Shown here: one piece after another, positions 5,588-14,135 of the stretch
Numbering within the stretch: the stretch's first letter is position 1
Layout: each line of letters opens with the position of its first letter
Assembly: GCA_021794855.1 (NCBI GenBank)
Contig: JAJYPZ010000002.1
Span: 1-16,747 of the forward strand
Source: Pseudomonadota bacterium
Lineage (GTDB): Bacteria; Pseudomonadota; Gammaproteobacteria; Burkholderiales; Sulfuriferulaceae
Length of the DNA stretch: 16,747 nt
Direction of reading: 5' to 3'
Notes under the pieces: generated by a model
Seen by the model: the letters and a program-made list of their open reading frames with translations, nothing else
What the model was told of the DNA's origin: nothing
Databases searched by the model: none
Translations under genes and position numbers: made by a program

Positions 5588-8293
5588 ATGTCCAGACCCT
5601 CGACAATAATTATGACCGATATACGTCCAGATCCCGATAAATTGCTTGAAATGGTGCAACGAGAACAAGTAAAAGCATTACGCGGCAAGCTTAAAATTTT
5701 CTTCGGTGCGTCGGCTGGCGTGGGTAAAACCTACGCAATGTTGTCTTCCGCCCATCAATTGAGAGCTCGCGGCCTGGATGTAGTAGTCGGAATCGTCGAA
5801 ACCCACGGCCGCGCAGAAACCCTGGAGCAATTGGAAGGACTGGAAGTGCTGCCGCGCCGGGAAATCGATTATCGCGGTAAACGTATTGCGGAGTTCGACC
5901 TGGAAGGCGCACTAAGACGTCATCCGCCGCTTATCCTGATCGACGAACTGGCGCATTCCAACCTGCCGGGATCGCGTCATCCCAAACGCTGGCAGGATAT
6001 CGATGAACTGCTCGCTGCCGGGATTGATGTCTACACGACGGTCAACGTGCAGCATCTGGAAACGCTTAACGATATAGTCGGCGGCATCACTGGCGTCCGG
6101 GTTCAGGAAACAGTTCCCGACAAGGTATTCGATCAGGCCGACGAAGTAACCCTCGTCGATCTGACGCCGGACGATCTGTTACAACGTTTAAAAGACGGCA
6201 AGGTTTACATGCCGCAACAGGCGGAAGGCGCAATCAGAAATTTTTTCCGTAAGGGCAATCTGATCGCACTACGCGAACTTGCCTTGAGACGTACCGCCGA
6301 CCGGGTCGACGATCAGATGCGGATATACCGGCAGGATCGTTCGATCGGTGCCGTATGGCGCACTCAGGATTCCATTCTGGTCTGCGTGGGGCCAAAACCG
6401 GGGGCGGAAAAAATCATCCGGAGCGCCAGCCGCATCGCTACGCAATTCGGGGTCGAATGGCATGCCGTGTATGTTGAAACGCCCCAGTTGCAATACCAGT
6501 CGAATGCAGTGCGCGACCGCATTCTGAAAACACTGGCTTTTGCCCAGGAATTGGGCGCCAAAACCGCCGCGCTGTCGGGGCAGCTAACAGAACGCGTGCT
6601 GATCGATTACGCGCGCAGCCATAATCTATCGAAAATCGTCGTAGGACGCGACGATCAACGTAAATGGCATTTCTGGAAGCGCTCCTTCGCCGATCGCATC
6701 GGCCGCTTGTCGACCGATATGGATATCATCCAGGTCGCCAGCGCAAATGACGATGCCGGTCTCAGGGTCGAATCATCGACGCGGGGCAATACACCGAAAA
6801 TCTACTGGAAATCGTATCTCTGGACTGCCGCCGAGTGCGCGGCGGTAACAGGAATTGCCACGCTGCTGTTGCCATATTTCGATAATGCCAATATCGTCAT
6901 GCTGTTTCTCATCGCAGTCGTATTCGCAGCGGTCAAGCATGGGCGCGGGCCGGCGATACTGGCAGCATTCCTGAGTGTGGGTCTCTTCGACTTCTTTTTT
7001 GTCCCCCCGCGCTTTTCGTTCGCTGTCGGCGATGTGCAATATCTGCTGACATTCGTTGTGATGCTGATCGTTGCATTGATTATCGGACAATTGACTGCCA
7101 ACCTGACTTATCAGGTACGTGTGGCCAATCAGCGTGAAACCCGTTTACGGGCATTGTATGAAATGGCGCGGGATCTGTCATCGGTATTGCTGCCGCAACA
7201 AATCGTGACAATCAGTCACCGCTTTATCGGTATGACATTCAACGTCAAAGTGGCGATTCTGCTTCCTGATTCGCATGACAAACTCCAGCCTCCCGAAATG
7301 GCGGAAGGTCCCGTTCCCGCAATTGATGCGGGCGTCGCTCAATGGTCTTTCGATCGGGTTGAAGCGGCCGGTTTCAGTACCGATACCTTATCTGGCAGCC
7401 CTATCCTGTATCTGCCTTTGCGAGCGCCCATGCGTACGCGCGGCGTGCTGGCGATAGAACCCGTGCATAGCGACTGGTTATTGATTCCCGAACAACGCCG
7501 CCAATTGGACGGATTTGTTGCGCTCATCGCCACCGCGCTGGAACGCGTGCATTATATCGATGTAGCTCAGGATGCATTGGTCCGGATAGAGTCAGAACGT
7601 TTGCGCAATTCAGTATTATCCGCGCTATCGCACGATTTGCGTACGCCTCTGACAAATCTGGCAGGACTTTCGGACTCGCTCGCTCATACCAGACCTGCAT
7701 TACCGGCATTACAACACGAACTTGCGATTGCGATTCGCGATCAGACATTCCGTATGTGCGCTTTAGTCAATAATCTGCTCGACATGGCGCGCCTGCAATC
7801 CGGGAACGTCAAACTGAATTTACAGTGGGAACCGCTCGAAGAAGTTATCGGCAGCGCACTTGCAACCTGCGAACAGCAACTTGCAAATTATCGGGTAGAC
7901 GTACATTTGCCCGATAATTTTCCGTTACTGGAATTCGACACCGTGCTTATTAAAAGTGTATTTACCAATTTACTTGAAAATGCAGTCAAATATACGCCAC
8001 CACAGAGTAATATTGTTATAGAGGCGCATCTTGAAAGCACCCAGGCACGAATTTCGGTTACGGATAACGGACCCGGAATAGCGCACGGTAGCGAAGAATC
8101 CATATTCGAAAAATTCACTCGCGGCGTACGCGAATCTGCAACTCCGGGAGTCGGCTTAGGTCTGACTATCTGTCGAGCGATCGTCGAAGCGCACAAAGGG
8201 CGGATCTGGGCGGAAAATATTTCTTCCGGCGGCGCCCGCTTTATATTTACGTTACCGCTAGGCGTTCCACCTACCCTCGATCCGGAAGAGTAA
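5588..8293 (+). CDS. kdpD: KdpD sensor histidine kinase
   Basis: Full-length KdpD (901 residues from this start; E. coli KdpD is 894). In the known family it senses low potassium or turgor and phosphorylates KdpE. Order of parts: KdpD domain with Walker A GASAGVGKT (40-48) and DELAHSN (D119, E120); universal-stress-protein-like domain (about 255-390); four membrane helices of the DUF4118 type (about 409-510); GAF-like region; HisKA with phospho-acceptor H682 in SHDLRTPL; and a HATPase_c domain with NLLENAVKY, DNGPGI and GVGLGL boxes. The ATG at 5612 (start MTDIRPDPDKLL) aligns better with E. coli KdpD than the ATG at 5588; neither has a convincing ribosome site. The porin ends 49 bp upstream with no clear terminator between. 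No kdpFABC lies in the window. Confidence 0.95.
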   Translation: MSRPSTIIMTDIRPDPDKLLEMVQREQVKALRGKLKIFFGASAGVGKTYAMLSSAHQLRARGLDVVVGIVETHGRAETLEQLEGLEVLPRREIDYRGKRIAEFDLEGALRRHPPLILIDELAHSNLPGSRHPKRWQDIDELLAAGIDVYTTVNVQHLETLNDIVGGITGVRVQETVPDKVFDQADEVTLVDLTPDDLLQRLKDGKVYMPQQAEGAIRNFFRKGNLIALRELALRRTADRVDDQMRIYRQDRSIGAVWRTQDSILVCVGPKPGAEKIIRSASRIATQFGVEWHAVYVETPQLQYQSNAVRDRILKTLAFAQELGAKTAALSGQLTERVLIDYARSHNLSKIVVGRDDQRKWHFWKRSFADRIGRLSTDMDIIQVASANDDAGLRVESSTRGNTPKIYWKSYLWTAAECAAVTGIATLLLPYFDNANIVMLFLIAVVFAAVKHGRGPAILAAFLSVGLFDFFFVPPRFSFAVGDVQYLLTFVVMLIVALIIGQLTANLTYQVRVANQRETRLRALYEMARDLSSVLLPQQIVTISHRFIGMTFNVKVAILLPDSHDKLQPPEMAEGPVPAIDAGVAQWSFDRVEAAGFSTDTLSGSPILYLPLRAPMRTRGVLAIEPVHSDWLLIPEQRRQLDGFVALIATALERVHYIDVAQDALVRIESERLRNSVLSALSHDLRTPLTNLAGLSDSLAHTRPALPALQHELAIAIRDQTFRMCALVNNLLDMARLQSGNVKLNLQWEPLEEVIGSALATCEQQLANYRVDVHLPDNFPLLEFDTVLIKSVFTNLLENAVKYTPPQSNIVIEAHLESTQARISVTDNGPGIAHGSEESIFEKFTRGVRESATPGVGLGLTICRAIVEAHKGRIWAENISSGGARFIFTLPLGVPPTLDPEE

Positions 8294-8295
8294 GA

Positions 8296-8985
8296 ATGAC
8301 TACACCGACTATCATTGTTATCGATGACGAAAAACAAACACGTCATTTTTTACGCTTGTCGCTGGAAGCGGAAGACTATCACGTATTCGATGTCGAAACG
8401 GGAAACGAAGGGCTTAAAGCCGCGGCGGTGCGTAAGCCCGATATCGTCATCGTCGATTTGGGACTTCCCGACATGGATGGAGTAGACGTAGTTAAGCAAT
8501 TACGCGCCTGGAGTAGCGTGCCTGTGATCATTTTATCAGCGCGAAGCGACGAAACGGGAAAAATAGCCGCACTGGACGCGGGGGCCGACGATTACTTAAC
8601 CAAACCGTTCGGCGCCGGAGAATTATTAGCCCGGATCCGGGTAGCTTTAAGAAGAGCTATCACTACTCGGGACACCGAAAACGGGATATTTTCGGTTGCC
8701 GATCTGACTATCGACCTGGTGCATCGCAAAATCAGTGTTGCCGGGGAGGAAGTGCATCTGACCCCGATCGAATATCGCCTGCTTTCGGTACTGGCGAAAT
8801 ATATTGGCAAGGTGTTGACGCATCGCTTTCTGCTAAAGGAGGTATGGGGACCCAATCAGGTAGACAATGCCCATTATCTGCGCATCTACATGAGCCAATT
8901 GCGCCACAAGCTAGAAAAAGAACCGATACGACCGCGCTATATTCTGACGGAAGCAGGAGTCGGTTACCGTCTGGCTGTCGAATAA
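8296..8985 (+). CDS. kdpE: KdpE response regulator
   Basis: OmpR/PhoB-type regulator of 229 residues. The receiver domain (1-120) has the acidic pair D10/D11, phospho-acceptor D54 in IVDLGLPD, S81 and K103 in YLTKPFG, so all phosphorylation residues are present. The winged-helix DNA-binding domain is at about 130-229 (LTPIEYRLL, THRFLLKEVWG, YLRIYMSQLRHKLE, GVGYRL). The start is 2 bp after the kdpD stop, and its ribosome site (GGAAGAG) lies inside the end of kdpD, indicating translational coupling. In E. coli the target is the kdpFABC promoter; here the target is unknown because no kdp pump genes are in view. Confidence 0.95.
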   Translation: MTTPTIIVIDDEKQTRHFLRLSLEAEDYHVFDVETGNEGLKAAAVRKPDIVIVDLGLPDMDGVDVVKQLRAWSSVPVIILSARSDETGKIAALDAGADDYLTKPFGAGELLARIRVALRRAITTRDTENGIFSVADLTIDLVHRKISVAGEEVHLTPIEYRLLSVLAKYIGKVLTHRFLLKEVWGPNQVDNAHYLRIYMSQLRHKLEKEPIRPRYILTEAGVGYRLAVE

Positions 8986-9084
8986 ACTTACCGGAAACTC
9001 GATGTGTAGCCGCATGCCGTAACTTCTCACAGGCTTTTCTTTATTATAAGGCAAGAGCTATCCGCAACATATCTGCCATCAATC

Positions 9085-10677
9085 TTACAGTTCCTTATCG
9101 AGCGGCAGTAACGACAAGCAATCTGCCTTGAATCTTTGCCAGTCGTTTCGGGCCGGTTCGGTCTCGTATTCGACTGTTTTGCCGTTTTCACTGGTGCGCC
9201 AGAGCAGACGGGTATCCCCTGCGGCGTCCGGCTGCAATATGAGCTGATACGCATTGACCGGCGATACCATTTCATTGAATCTGGCGGCAATTTGTCGCGC
9301 CAGCGCGGGACTGTCTATGATCAGGCCGATTTCGGTATTCAGATGCAGCGAACGCTGGTCGAAATTCATCGAGCCGATGAATACTTTCTTGCGATCGAAG
9401 ACATATAACTTGGCATGCAGCGAATAATTGCCGTAACGCGAAATAGCTTTCGTTTCGCCGCTGCCTTTGACGTTGCCCAATAACGAGCGGATTTCATAGA
9501 GCTGTATGCCTTCCTTCAGCATCGGTATCTGATAATGCATGAAACCGGCTTGCGCCAGCAATACCGGCGTCGAACTCAATGAATTGGTCAGCACGCGTAT
9601 GCGCACATTACGCTCGCGCAGGGTCTTGAAAATCTGCATGCCGTCTTTACCTGGTATCAGATAGGGCGTAATCATCAACAATTCGGAATGTACGCCCAGC
9701 ACAGCCTCTTCAACCGGTTTCTGCATCAGGCTGCCGCCCATCTTGCCTTCTTCGACTTCTTTTTTGTCCGGACTGTCGCAGACTACTTGCGCTTGCGCCC
9801 ATACCAGAGGTGTATCGCCGGACATGATTCCGGCAAACGGCTGCCCGCTCGCAAGGCGTTTGACATAATCAAAACCGTCGGTTTTCAACTGCGTATTATG
9901 TTGATCGAGCTCGCGGCGAAATGAGATTAATTTTGCCAATGTGGTTTTTTCAGGCGACAGCGCTTCAACCGGTATCGCCATATCGCTGCTCCAATAATCG
10001 TCGAATGTGGCCGACAACTGCCGAGTGAGCGGCCCGGCTACAAAGACATCGTCGTCGGCGACCTGACTATCGGGATCGATCTGGAAATACCGGTCGCCGA
10101 TATTGCGACCGCCTACCAGCGCCAGCGTATTGTCGACAACCAGCAGTTTATTATGCATCCGATAGTCCAGGCGCTGCGCATCGGCTATAAAATTCAGGCT
10201 GCGCAATACGGAATTATGCCCGCGATACGAAAACGGATTGAAAATACGTATCTGGATCAAAGGATGCGCCGTCAGCGCCAGTACCTGAGCGTCTCCTGCC
10301 CTCATCTCTCCGTCGTCGATCAGCACCCGAACCCGGACTCCGCGATCGGCCGCCCGCAGTACTGCATCGGTCAGCAGTCGGCCGGTGTTATCCTGATGAA
10401 AGATAAAATACTGCAGATCCAGCGTACGCGTCGCGGCATTGATCATCTGCATTCTGATCAAAAAACCATCGGCCCCGACGGGTATGACACGAAATCCGGA
10501 ATTGCCGTCATGCTGACGGGCAAGAGCGTCGAATTTCCGGCCCAGCGGTGTGGATTCGGGATGGGCGAGAGCTTGCGAAGGGGTCTTCTGAAAATGCGAA
10601 CCCGGCGGCAGCGATGCACACCCGTTGAGACTTCCCGTCGCCAATATTATTATCCAAACAAATACGCGCACACTCAT
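9085..10677 (-). CDS. Phospholipase D/cardiolipin-synthase-like lipoprotein
   Basis: PLD-superfamily protein of 530 residues with two complete HKD motifs: H175-x-K177-x4-D182 (MHNKLLVVD) followed by GGRNIGDRY, and H421-x-K423-x4-D428 (LHAKLYVFD) followed by GSMNFDQRS. Both halves are therefore predicted active. The N-terminus is a lipoprotein signal: a hydrophobic stretch and lipobox LNGC with C20 as the lipidated residue. The layout resembles ClsC-type cardiolipin synthases and related envelope PLD proteins; phospholipid transfer or hydrolysis is likely but the exact reaction is not settled. The reading frame opens with TTG at 10680; the ATG at 10675-10677 is the more likely start. It converges with kdpE (99 bp between stops, no clear terminator) and is divergent from the 10808 gene. 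Confidence 0.88.
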   Translation of the reverse strand: MSVRVFVWIIILATGSLNGCASLPPGSHFQKTPSQALAHPESTPLGRKFDALARQHDGNSGFRVIPVGADGFLIRMQMINAATRTLDLQYFIFHQDNTGRLLTDAVLRAADRGVRVRVLIDDGEMRAGDAQVLALTAHPLIQIRIFNPFSYRGHNSVLRSLNFIADAQRLDYRMHNKLLVVDNTLALVGGRNIGDRYFQIDPDSQVADDDVFVAGPLTRQLSATFDDYWSSDMAIPVEALSPEKTTLAKLISFRRELDQHNTQLKTDGFDYVKRLASGQPFAGIMSGDTPLVWAQAQVVCDSPDKKEVEEGKMGGSLMQKPVEEAVLGVHSELLMITPYLIPGKDGMQIFKTLRERNVRIRVLTNSLSSTPVLLAQAGFMHYQIPMLKEGIQLYEIRSLLGNVKGSGETKAISRYGNYSLHAKLYVFDRKKVFIGSMNFDQRSLHLNTEIGLIIDSPALARQIAARFNEMVSPVNAYQLILQPDAAGDTRLLWRTSENGKTVEYETEPARNDWQRFKADCLSLLPLDKEL

Positions 10678-10704
10678 CAATGAGACCCGGAATAGTAATG
10701 ATTA

Positions 10705-10733
10705 TTCAAATAGAAAACAGGAGCGATTATATT
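10705..10733 (+). promoter_or_regulatory. Candidate sigma-70 promoter for the 10808 gene
   Basis: TTCAAA (10705-10710), a 17-bp spacer and TATATT (10728-10733) match the -35 box at 4 of 6 and the -10 box at 5 of 6 positions. Transcription would start near 10740, leaving a leader of about 68 bases. Its -10 box overlaps a perfect TATAAT on the opposite strand. Confidence 0.45.
10726..10731 (-). promoter_or_regulatory. Candidate -10 box for the PLD lipoprotein gene
   Basis: Minus-strand TATAAT is a perfect -10 box about 48 bases upstream of the ATG at 10677. No good -35 box lies 16-18 bp further upstream, so the promoter would need an activator or is weak. It shares bases with the divergent -10 box for the 10808 gene. 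Confidence 0.35.
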
Positions 10734-10794
10734 AGGTGCCGGGTCATTTAAGTAGTAATTTCGGTGGAATTATTGCCGAAGGTTGCAATTTATG

Positions 10795-10807
10795 ACAGGA
10801 TACCTGT
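10795..10807 (+). repeat. Short inverted repeat over the ribosome site of the 10808 gene
   Basis: ACAGG-ATA-CCTGT, a perfect 5-bp palindrome with a 3-base loop, ends immediately before the ATG at 10808. The AGGA ribosome site lies in its left arm and loop. It could be a small mRNA hairpin that limits translation or a half-buried operator; no function is shown. Confidence 0.5.
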
Positions 10808-11311
10808 ATGAAAATGCTTTTACGCCTATTCGGAGTCATACACAGCTTCATGGCATTGCTTTTTGTCTGCAGTGCGCTCGTACTTATCGGCATTGCGATT
10901 CATATCGGATGGCGGTCTTTGCTGGGCAATTGGGATCAGGCTGCGGCGCAGGGCATAATTGAAGCAGTAGGCCTGTTGGCGTCGGCAGTCGTTGCCTTGC
11001 AAATTGCGGAGACCATCGTTGAAGAAGAAGTCGTACGCGATGCCGACATCAGCGCCCCGACTCGGGTAAGGCGTTTCCTGTCGCGTTTTTTTGTCGTCAT
11101 CATCGTAGCGCTGGCTATTGAAGGATTAGTCGCCACCTTCCGCGCTTTGCATGAAAACCCGGCACAGTTGCCCTACGCCGCCAGCCTGTTGACTTCGGTC
11201 GGTGTATTGCTGGCGGCGTGGGGGGTATTCATATATCTCAATCAATCGGCCGAAAAGCTTGAACCTGAAGCCATGGCCGAAGCCAAGCGCGAAGATACGA
11301 AACTTAAATAA
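10808..11311 (+). CDS. Four-helix membrane protein, hypothetical
   Basis: Unrecognised integral membrane protein of 167 residues. Four helices are visible at about 10-32, 49-68, 94-112 and 122-144, with a charged loop between helices 2 and 3 (ETIVEEEVVRDADISAPTRVRRF) and a hydrophilic, lysine- and glutamate-rich C-terminus. That distribution suggests an inner-membrane protein with both ends and the central loop in the cytoplasm. It stands alone, divergent from the PLD lipoprotein gene and convergent with the SDR gene. AGGA near the ATG is the ribosome site. A second ATG is present two codons in. No function is assigned. Confidence 0.75.
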   Translation: MKMLLRLFGVIHSFMALLFVCSALVLIGIAIHIGWRSLLGNWDQAAAQGIIEAVGLLASAVVALQIAETIVEEEVVRDADISAPTRVRRFLSRFFVVIIVALAIEGLVATFRALHENPAQLPYAASLLTSVGVLLAAWGVFIYLNQSAEKLEPEAMAEAKREDTKLK

Positions 11312-11330
11312 GCCTTGCGCAATTGCGGCT
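11311..11330. terminator. Possible bidirectional hairpin between convergent genes
   Basis: The 30-bp gap between the convergent 10808 gene and SDR gene contains CGCAATTGCG (11318-11327), a perfect 10-bp palindrome, flanked by AGCC and GGCT, which can also pair. There is no T-run after it, so it is at best a weak or Rho-assisted terminator. Confidence 0.25.
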
Positions 11331-11341
11331 GAAATACATGC

Positions 11342-12085
11342 TTATATTTCCTGCCGCGTCGGTCTGAACAGGATTTCATTGACATCGATATCGTCGGGTT
11401 GCCCGATGGCAAAGGCTACCGCTCGCGCGAATGACTCGGCAGGAATAGCGATTTCATAAATTTTCCTGACACTGGCGGCGATATCGGCTTCGGTAATGCT
11501 GTCGGGCAGATCCGTATCGATAGCGCCGGGCGAAATTACCGTAGTGCGGATATTGTACGGCTTGACCTCCAGCCGCAGCCCTTCGGATATGGCCAGCACA
11601 GCATGCTTGGTGGCCGCATACACCGCGCTGGAAGGCCGCACTTTATGACCGGCTACCGACGACACGTTAATAAAATGGCCGGATTTCTGACGCTGCATAG
11701 GCGGCAGCGCCGCCGCAATCCCGTACAATACGCCTTTGATATTGACGTCTATGGTCCGGTTCCAGTCGTCGATCTTGAGCCTGTCCAGCGGCGAATGCGG
11801 CATGATACCGGCATTGTTGATCATGACGTCTATCCGTCCGTAGCGGTCTATGGCGGCGTCGACGAGTGCTTGCACCTGAGCGCTCTGCGTGACGTCGGTC
11901 TGGATCGCAATGGCTTTTCCTTCGCTGGCCGCCAGTTCTTCGGCCAGGGACTTGATGCGCTCGATACGGCGCGCGCCCAGCACTACGGTTGCGCCCAGCG
12001 CGGAAAGATGGCGGGCGGTCGCCGCACCCAGGCCTCCGCTGGCGCCGGTGATGACGATGACCTTACCTTCAATATGTTGCTCCAT
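11342..12085 (-). CDS. Short-chain dehydrogenase/reductase (SDR), classical type
   Basis: NAD(P)-dependent oxidoreductase of 247 residues, the normal length for a classical SDR. The cofactor motif TGASGGLG is at 13-20, NNAG at 90-93, and N115, S143, Y156 and K160 form the complete catalytic set (VSSVAG and YAATK). Arg39 and Arg40 after the second beta strand favour NADP(H). The C-terminal part ([17 protein letters not shown]) resembles the YdfG-like and clavaldehyde-dehydrogenase-like SDRs; the substrate is unknown. AGGAG precedes the ATG at good spacing. It is 18 bp downstream of the CHASE2/HD-GYP gene, so it is probably the last gene of that transcript, though nothing in its sequence ties it to signalling. 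Confidence 0.9.
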   Translation of the reverse strand: MEQHIEGKVIVITGASGGLGAATARHLSALGATVVLGARRIERIKSLAEELAASEGKAIAIQTDVTQSAQVQALVDAAIDRYGRIDVMINNAGIMPHSPLDRLKIDDWNRTIDVNIKGVLYGIAAALPPMQRQKSGHFINVSSVAGHKVRPSSAVYAATKHAVLAISEGLRLEVKPYNIRTTVISPGAIDTDLPDSITEADIAASVRKIYEIAIPAESFARAVAFAIGQPDDIDVNEILFRPTRQEI

Positions 12086-12103
12086 GATATCTCCTGACCT
12101 GAA

Positions 12104-14113
12104 TTATCGGTCTCCCAGAACCAGCTCATTTTCGTCGCGATATTTCATGGCGATTTCGATAATCCGTTCTTCTATGCTACAAAAAGCATCGAATATTATC
12201 GGGTCGAATATCTTTCCGCGATAACTCTGCATAATCGCGATCGCTTCCCGATGCGGAAACGCCGATTTATAGCAGCGGCGGCTGATCAAGGCGTCGTACA
12301 CGTCCGCTACCGCCATAATGCGTGCCGAAAGAGGGATATTAAGCCCTTCGAGACCCAGGGGATAACCGGTGCCATCCCATTTTTCATGATGAGAGTACGC
12401 AATTTCGCAGGCTATGGCCAGAAAATTGTCGCCCTCGATTTTTTGCGCAGTACTGTTAATAATCGCTTTGCCGTATTCGGTATGCTTTTTCATCAGTACG
12501 AATTCTTCTTCCGTCAGCTTGGACGGTTTCAAGAGAATATTATCCGGCACGCCCACTTTTCCGATATCGTGCAAAGGGGCCGAAACAAAGAGCAAATCGA
12601 TAAATCCCTGATTCAGAATATCGGCATAACTTCCTGTATCCCTCAATCTTTCCGCGATGGATTTGACGTAATGCTGGGTACGTTTGATATGCGCTCCCGT
12701 TTCCGGATCGCGCGTCTCCGCTACGGCCGCCATGGATTGCATCGTTACCTGTTGTGCATTGGCCAACTTTTTATACCACTCGTAGGCGTGTCTTTTCTCA
12801 ATGGCAAAACGCGCGGCAATAAAAAGCGTAAACAGAATAATCGTCAATAACATCGGCGCGAGCGGTGATATGAAAACATTGTGCGCCTGAAATACATAAA
12901 GCGAAACCAGTAGCAACGAACTCGCCAGAGCGGCCGTCCCCAGAAAAAGCTGCCAGGGTTCGCGCAGAAAAATGAACAGTGCCGACATAATCAAAGCGGT
13001 CAGAATACTTGCCGTCAAAATCACTGTTTGCGTCCAGAACGGCTCGCGTATGAAACTGTTGGCTAGTATATTTTCCACAATTACCGATTGCAGTGCTAGA
13101 CCGGGAAACTGTGAATCGAACAGGGTGCTGTGCAGATCCCCCAGCGCAGCAGCCGAAGAACCGACAAACACGATCTTGCCGCCGAGACCGGCCAGCGGAA
13201 ACGACCCGTCCAGAATTTTTATCGCTGACACGGAAGGATAAAGATAAGGTTTGCCATTGAAATGCATAAGTGCATAGCCGTTATCATCGATGGGAATCGA
13301 ATGATGCGCGGTACGGATGAGAAGACCGTTACCATCCTTTTCTATGTCGGCGGTATCGACCCCCATAGCACGCATGAATGTTGCAAGCGCGAGTTGCGGA
13401 TAAATCACACCTCGATAGCGAATCAGCAACGGCACTCTGCGCAATAACCCGTCGCTATCGGGCCGATTGTTGATAAAACCGCTATATTTCAGTTGCGATG
13501 CAATCTCGTGAGTATTGTTCAGAATGCCGAGGGCATCGTTTAGCCTGAGCAGCTCAGTTCGGCCGGTAAAACGGAATTCCGGTACCGGAATATTTCCGGC
13601 TGTATCGAACTGATTGAAATAAAAATACCGCGCTCCGACGACGTTGACACCCGATAAAACCTGGCCGAAATACCCGTCGTTATCCGATAAGCCAGAAGGT
13701 ATGCCGGCAAAAGTGAGATTTAGTCCGAAATCCTGTTTATAGGTTTTCCGGATATTGTTCAGGGAAGTTCGATCCGACTCCGGGAACAGGATATCCAGCC
13801 CGATTGCTGCTGGCTTGCCGGCTGCAATTTTCTGAACAAGAATGGCATCGCGGTACCGCGGCCACGGCCATTGTCCTAATGCAGCGATACTGGATTCATC
13901 GATATCAACGGACAGAGTATGGGTTGCCGGTGTCCCATTTGCCGAATACCTCAGAAACGTATCCAGCACTTCATAATCCAAAGGAGTGAAAATTCCCTGC
14001 TCTTTGGCGCCGGCGTATGCCACGAATATGGAAACCGCCAATCCGGCCAGCACCATCCAGTAAAACCATTTATCGGGGGGTAATTTGCCGGTAGTCTTGT
14101 ACAGAGCTTGCAC
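12104..14113 (-). CDS. CHASE2 sensor with C-terminal HD-GYP c-di-GMP phosphodiesterase
   Basis: Inner-membrane signalling protein of 669 residues. A helix at about 18-35 leads into a periplasmic CHASE2 domain (about 44-350: DTFLRY, VDIDESSIAALGQWPWPR, IGLDILFPE, KIVFVGSSAAALGD). Three helices follow (about 361-383, 388-408, 414-434), then a linker and HD-GYP domain (about 455-650). The HD-GYP signature is intact: H475, H515/D516 in HDIGKVGVP, H544, H575/H576 in HHEKWDGTGYP, and D604. It is predicted to hydrolyse c-di-GMP in response to an envelope signal. CHASE2 is more often joined to adenylate cyclase, kinase or GGDEF outputs. The start is GTG with AAGGA upstream. The ompA-like gene ends 22 bp before it, and the context suggests that FecR and OmpA-like partners act in the same pathway. 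Confidence 0.92.
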   Translation of the reverse strand: MQALYKTTGKLPPDKWFYWMVLAGLAVSIFVAYAGAKEQGIFTPLDYEVLDTFLRYSANGTPATHTLSVDIDESSIAALGQWPWPRYRDAILVQKIAAGKPAAIGLDILFPESDRTSLNNIRKTYKQDFGLNLTFAGIPSGLSDNDGYFGQVLSGVNVVGARYFYFNQFDTAGNIPVPEFRFTGRTELLRLNDALGILNNTHEIASQLKYSGFINNRPDSDGLLRRVPLLIRYRGVIYPQLALATFMRAMGVDTADIEKDGNGLLIRTAHHSIPIDDNGYALMHFNGKPYLYPSVSAIKILDGSFPLAGLGGKIVFVGSSAAALGDLHSTLFDSQFPGLALQSVIVENILANSFIREPFWTQTVILTASILTALIMSALFIFLREPWQLFLGTAALASSLLLVSLYVFQAHNVFISPLAPMLLTIILFTLFIAARFAIEKRHAYEWYKKLANAQQVTMQSMAAVAETRDPETGAHIKRTQHYVKSIAERLRDTGSYADILNQGFIDLLFVSAPLHDIGKVGVPDNILLKPSKLTEEEFVLMKKHTEYGKAIINSTAQKIEGDNFLAIACEIAYSHHEKWDGTGYPLGLEGLNIPLSARIMAVADVYDALISRRCYKSAFPHREAIAIMQSYRGKIFDPIIFDAFCSIEERIIEIAMKYRDENELVLGDR

Positions 14114-14135
14114 GGGATAATTTTCCTTGAATAAT

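Noticed and set aside
4516..5688. A 390-codon open frame on the minus strand, antisense to the porin
   Set aside because: It is a by-product of the GC-rich codon pattern of the porin; its product is Gly/Arg/Val-rich with no domain, and the plus-strand gene has a clear signal peptide, ribosome site and promoter.
11603..12224. Plus-strand open frames opposite the SDR gene
   Set aside because: These are antisense shadows; the SDR on the minus strand has all catalytic residues and a strong ribosome site.
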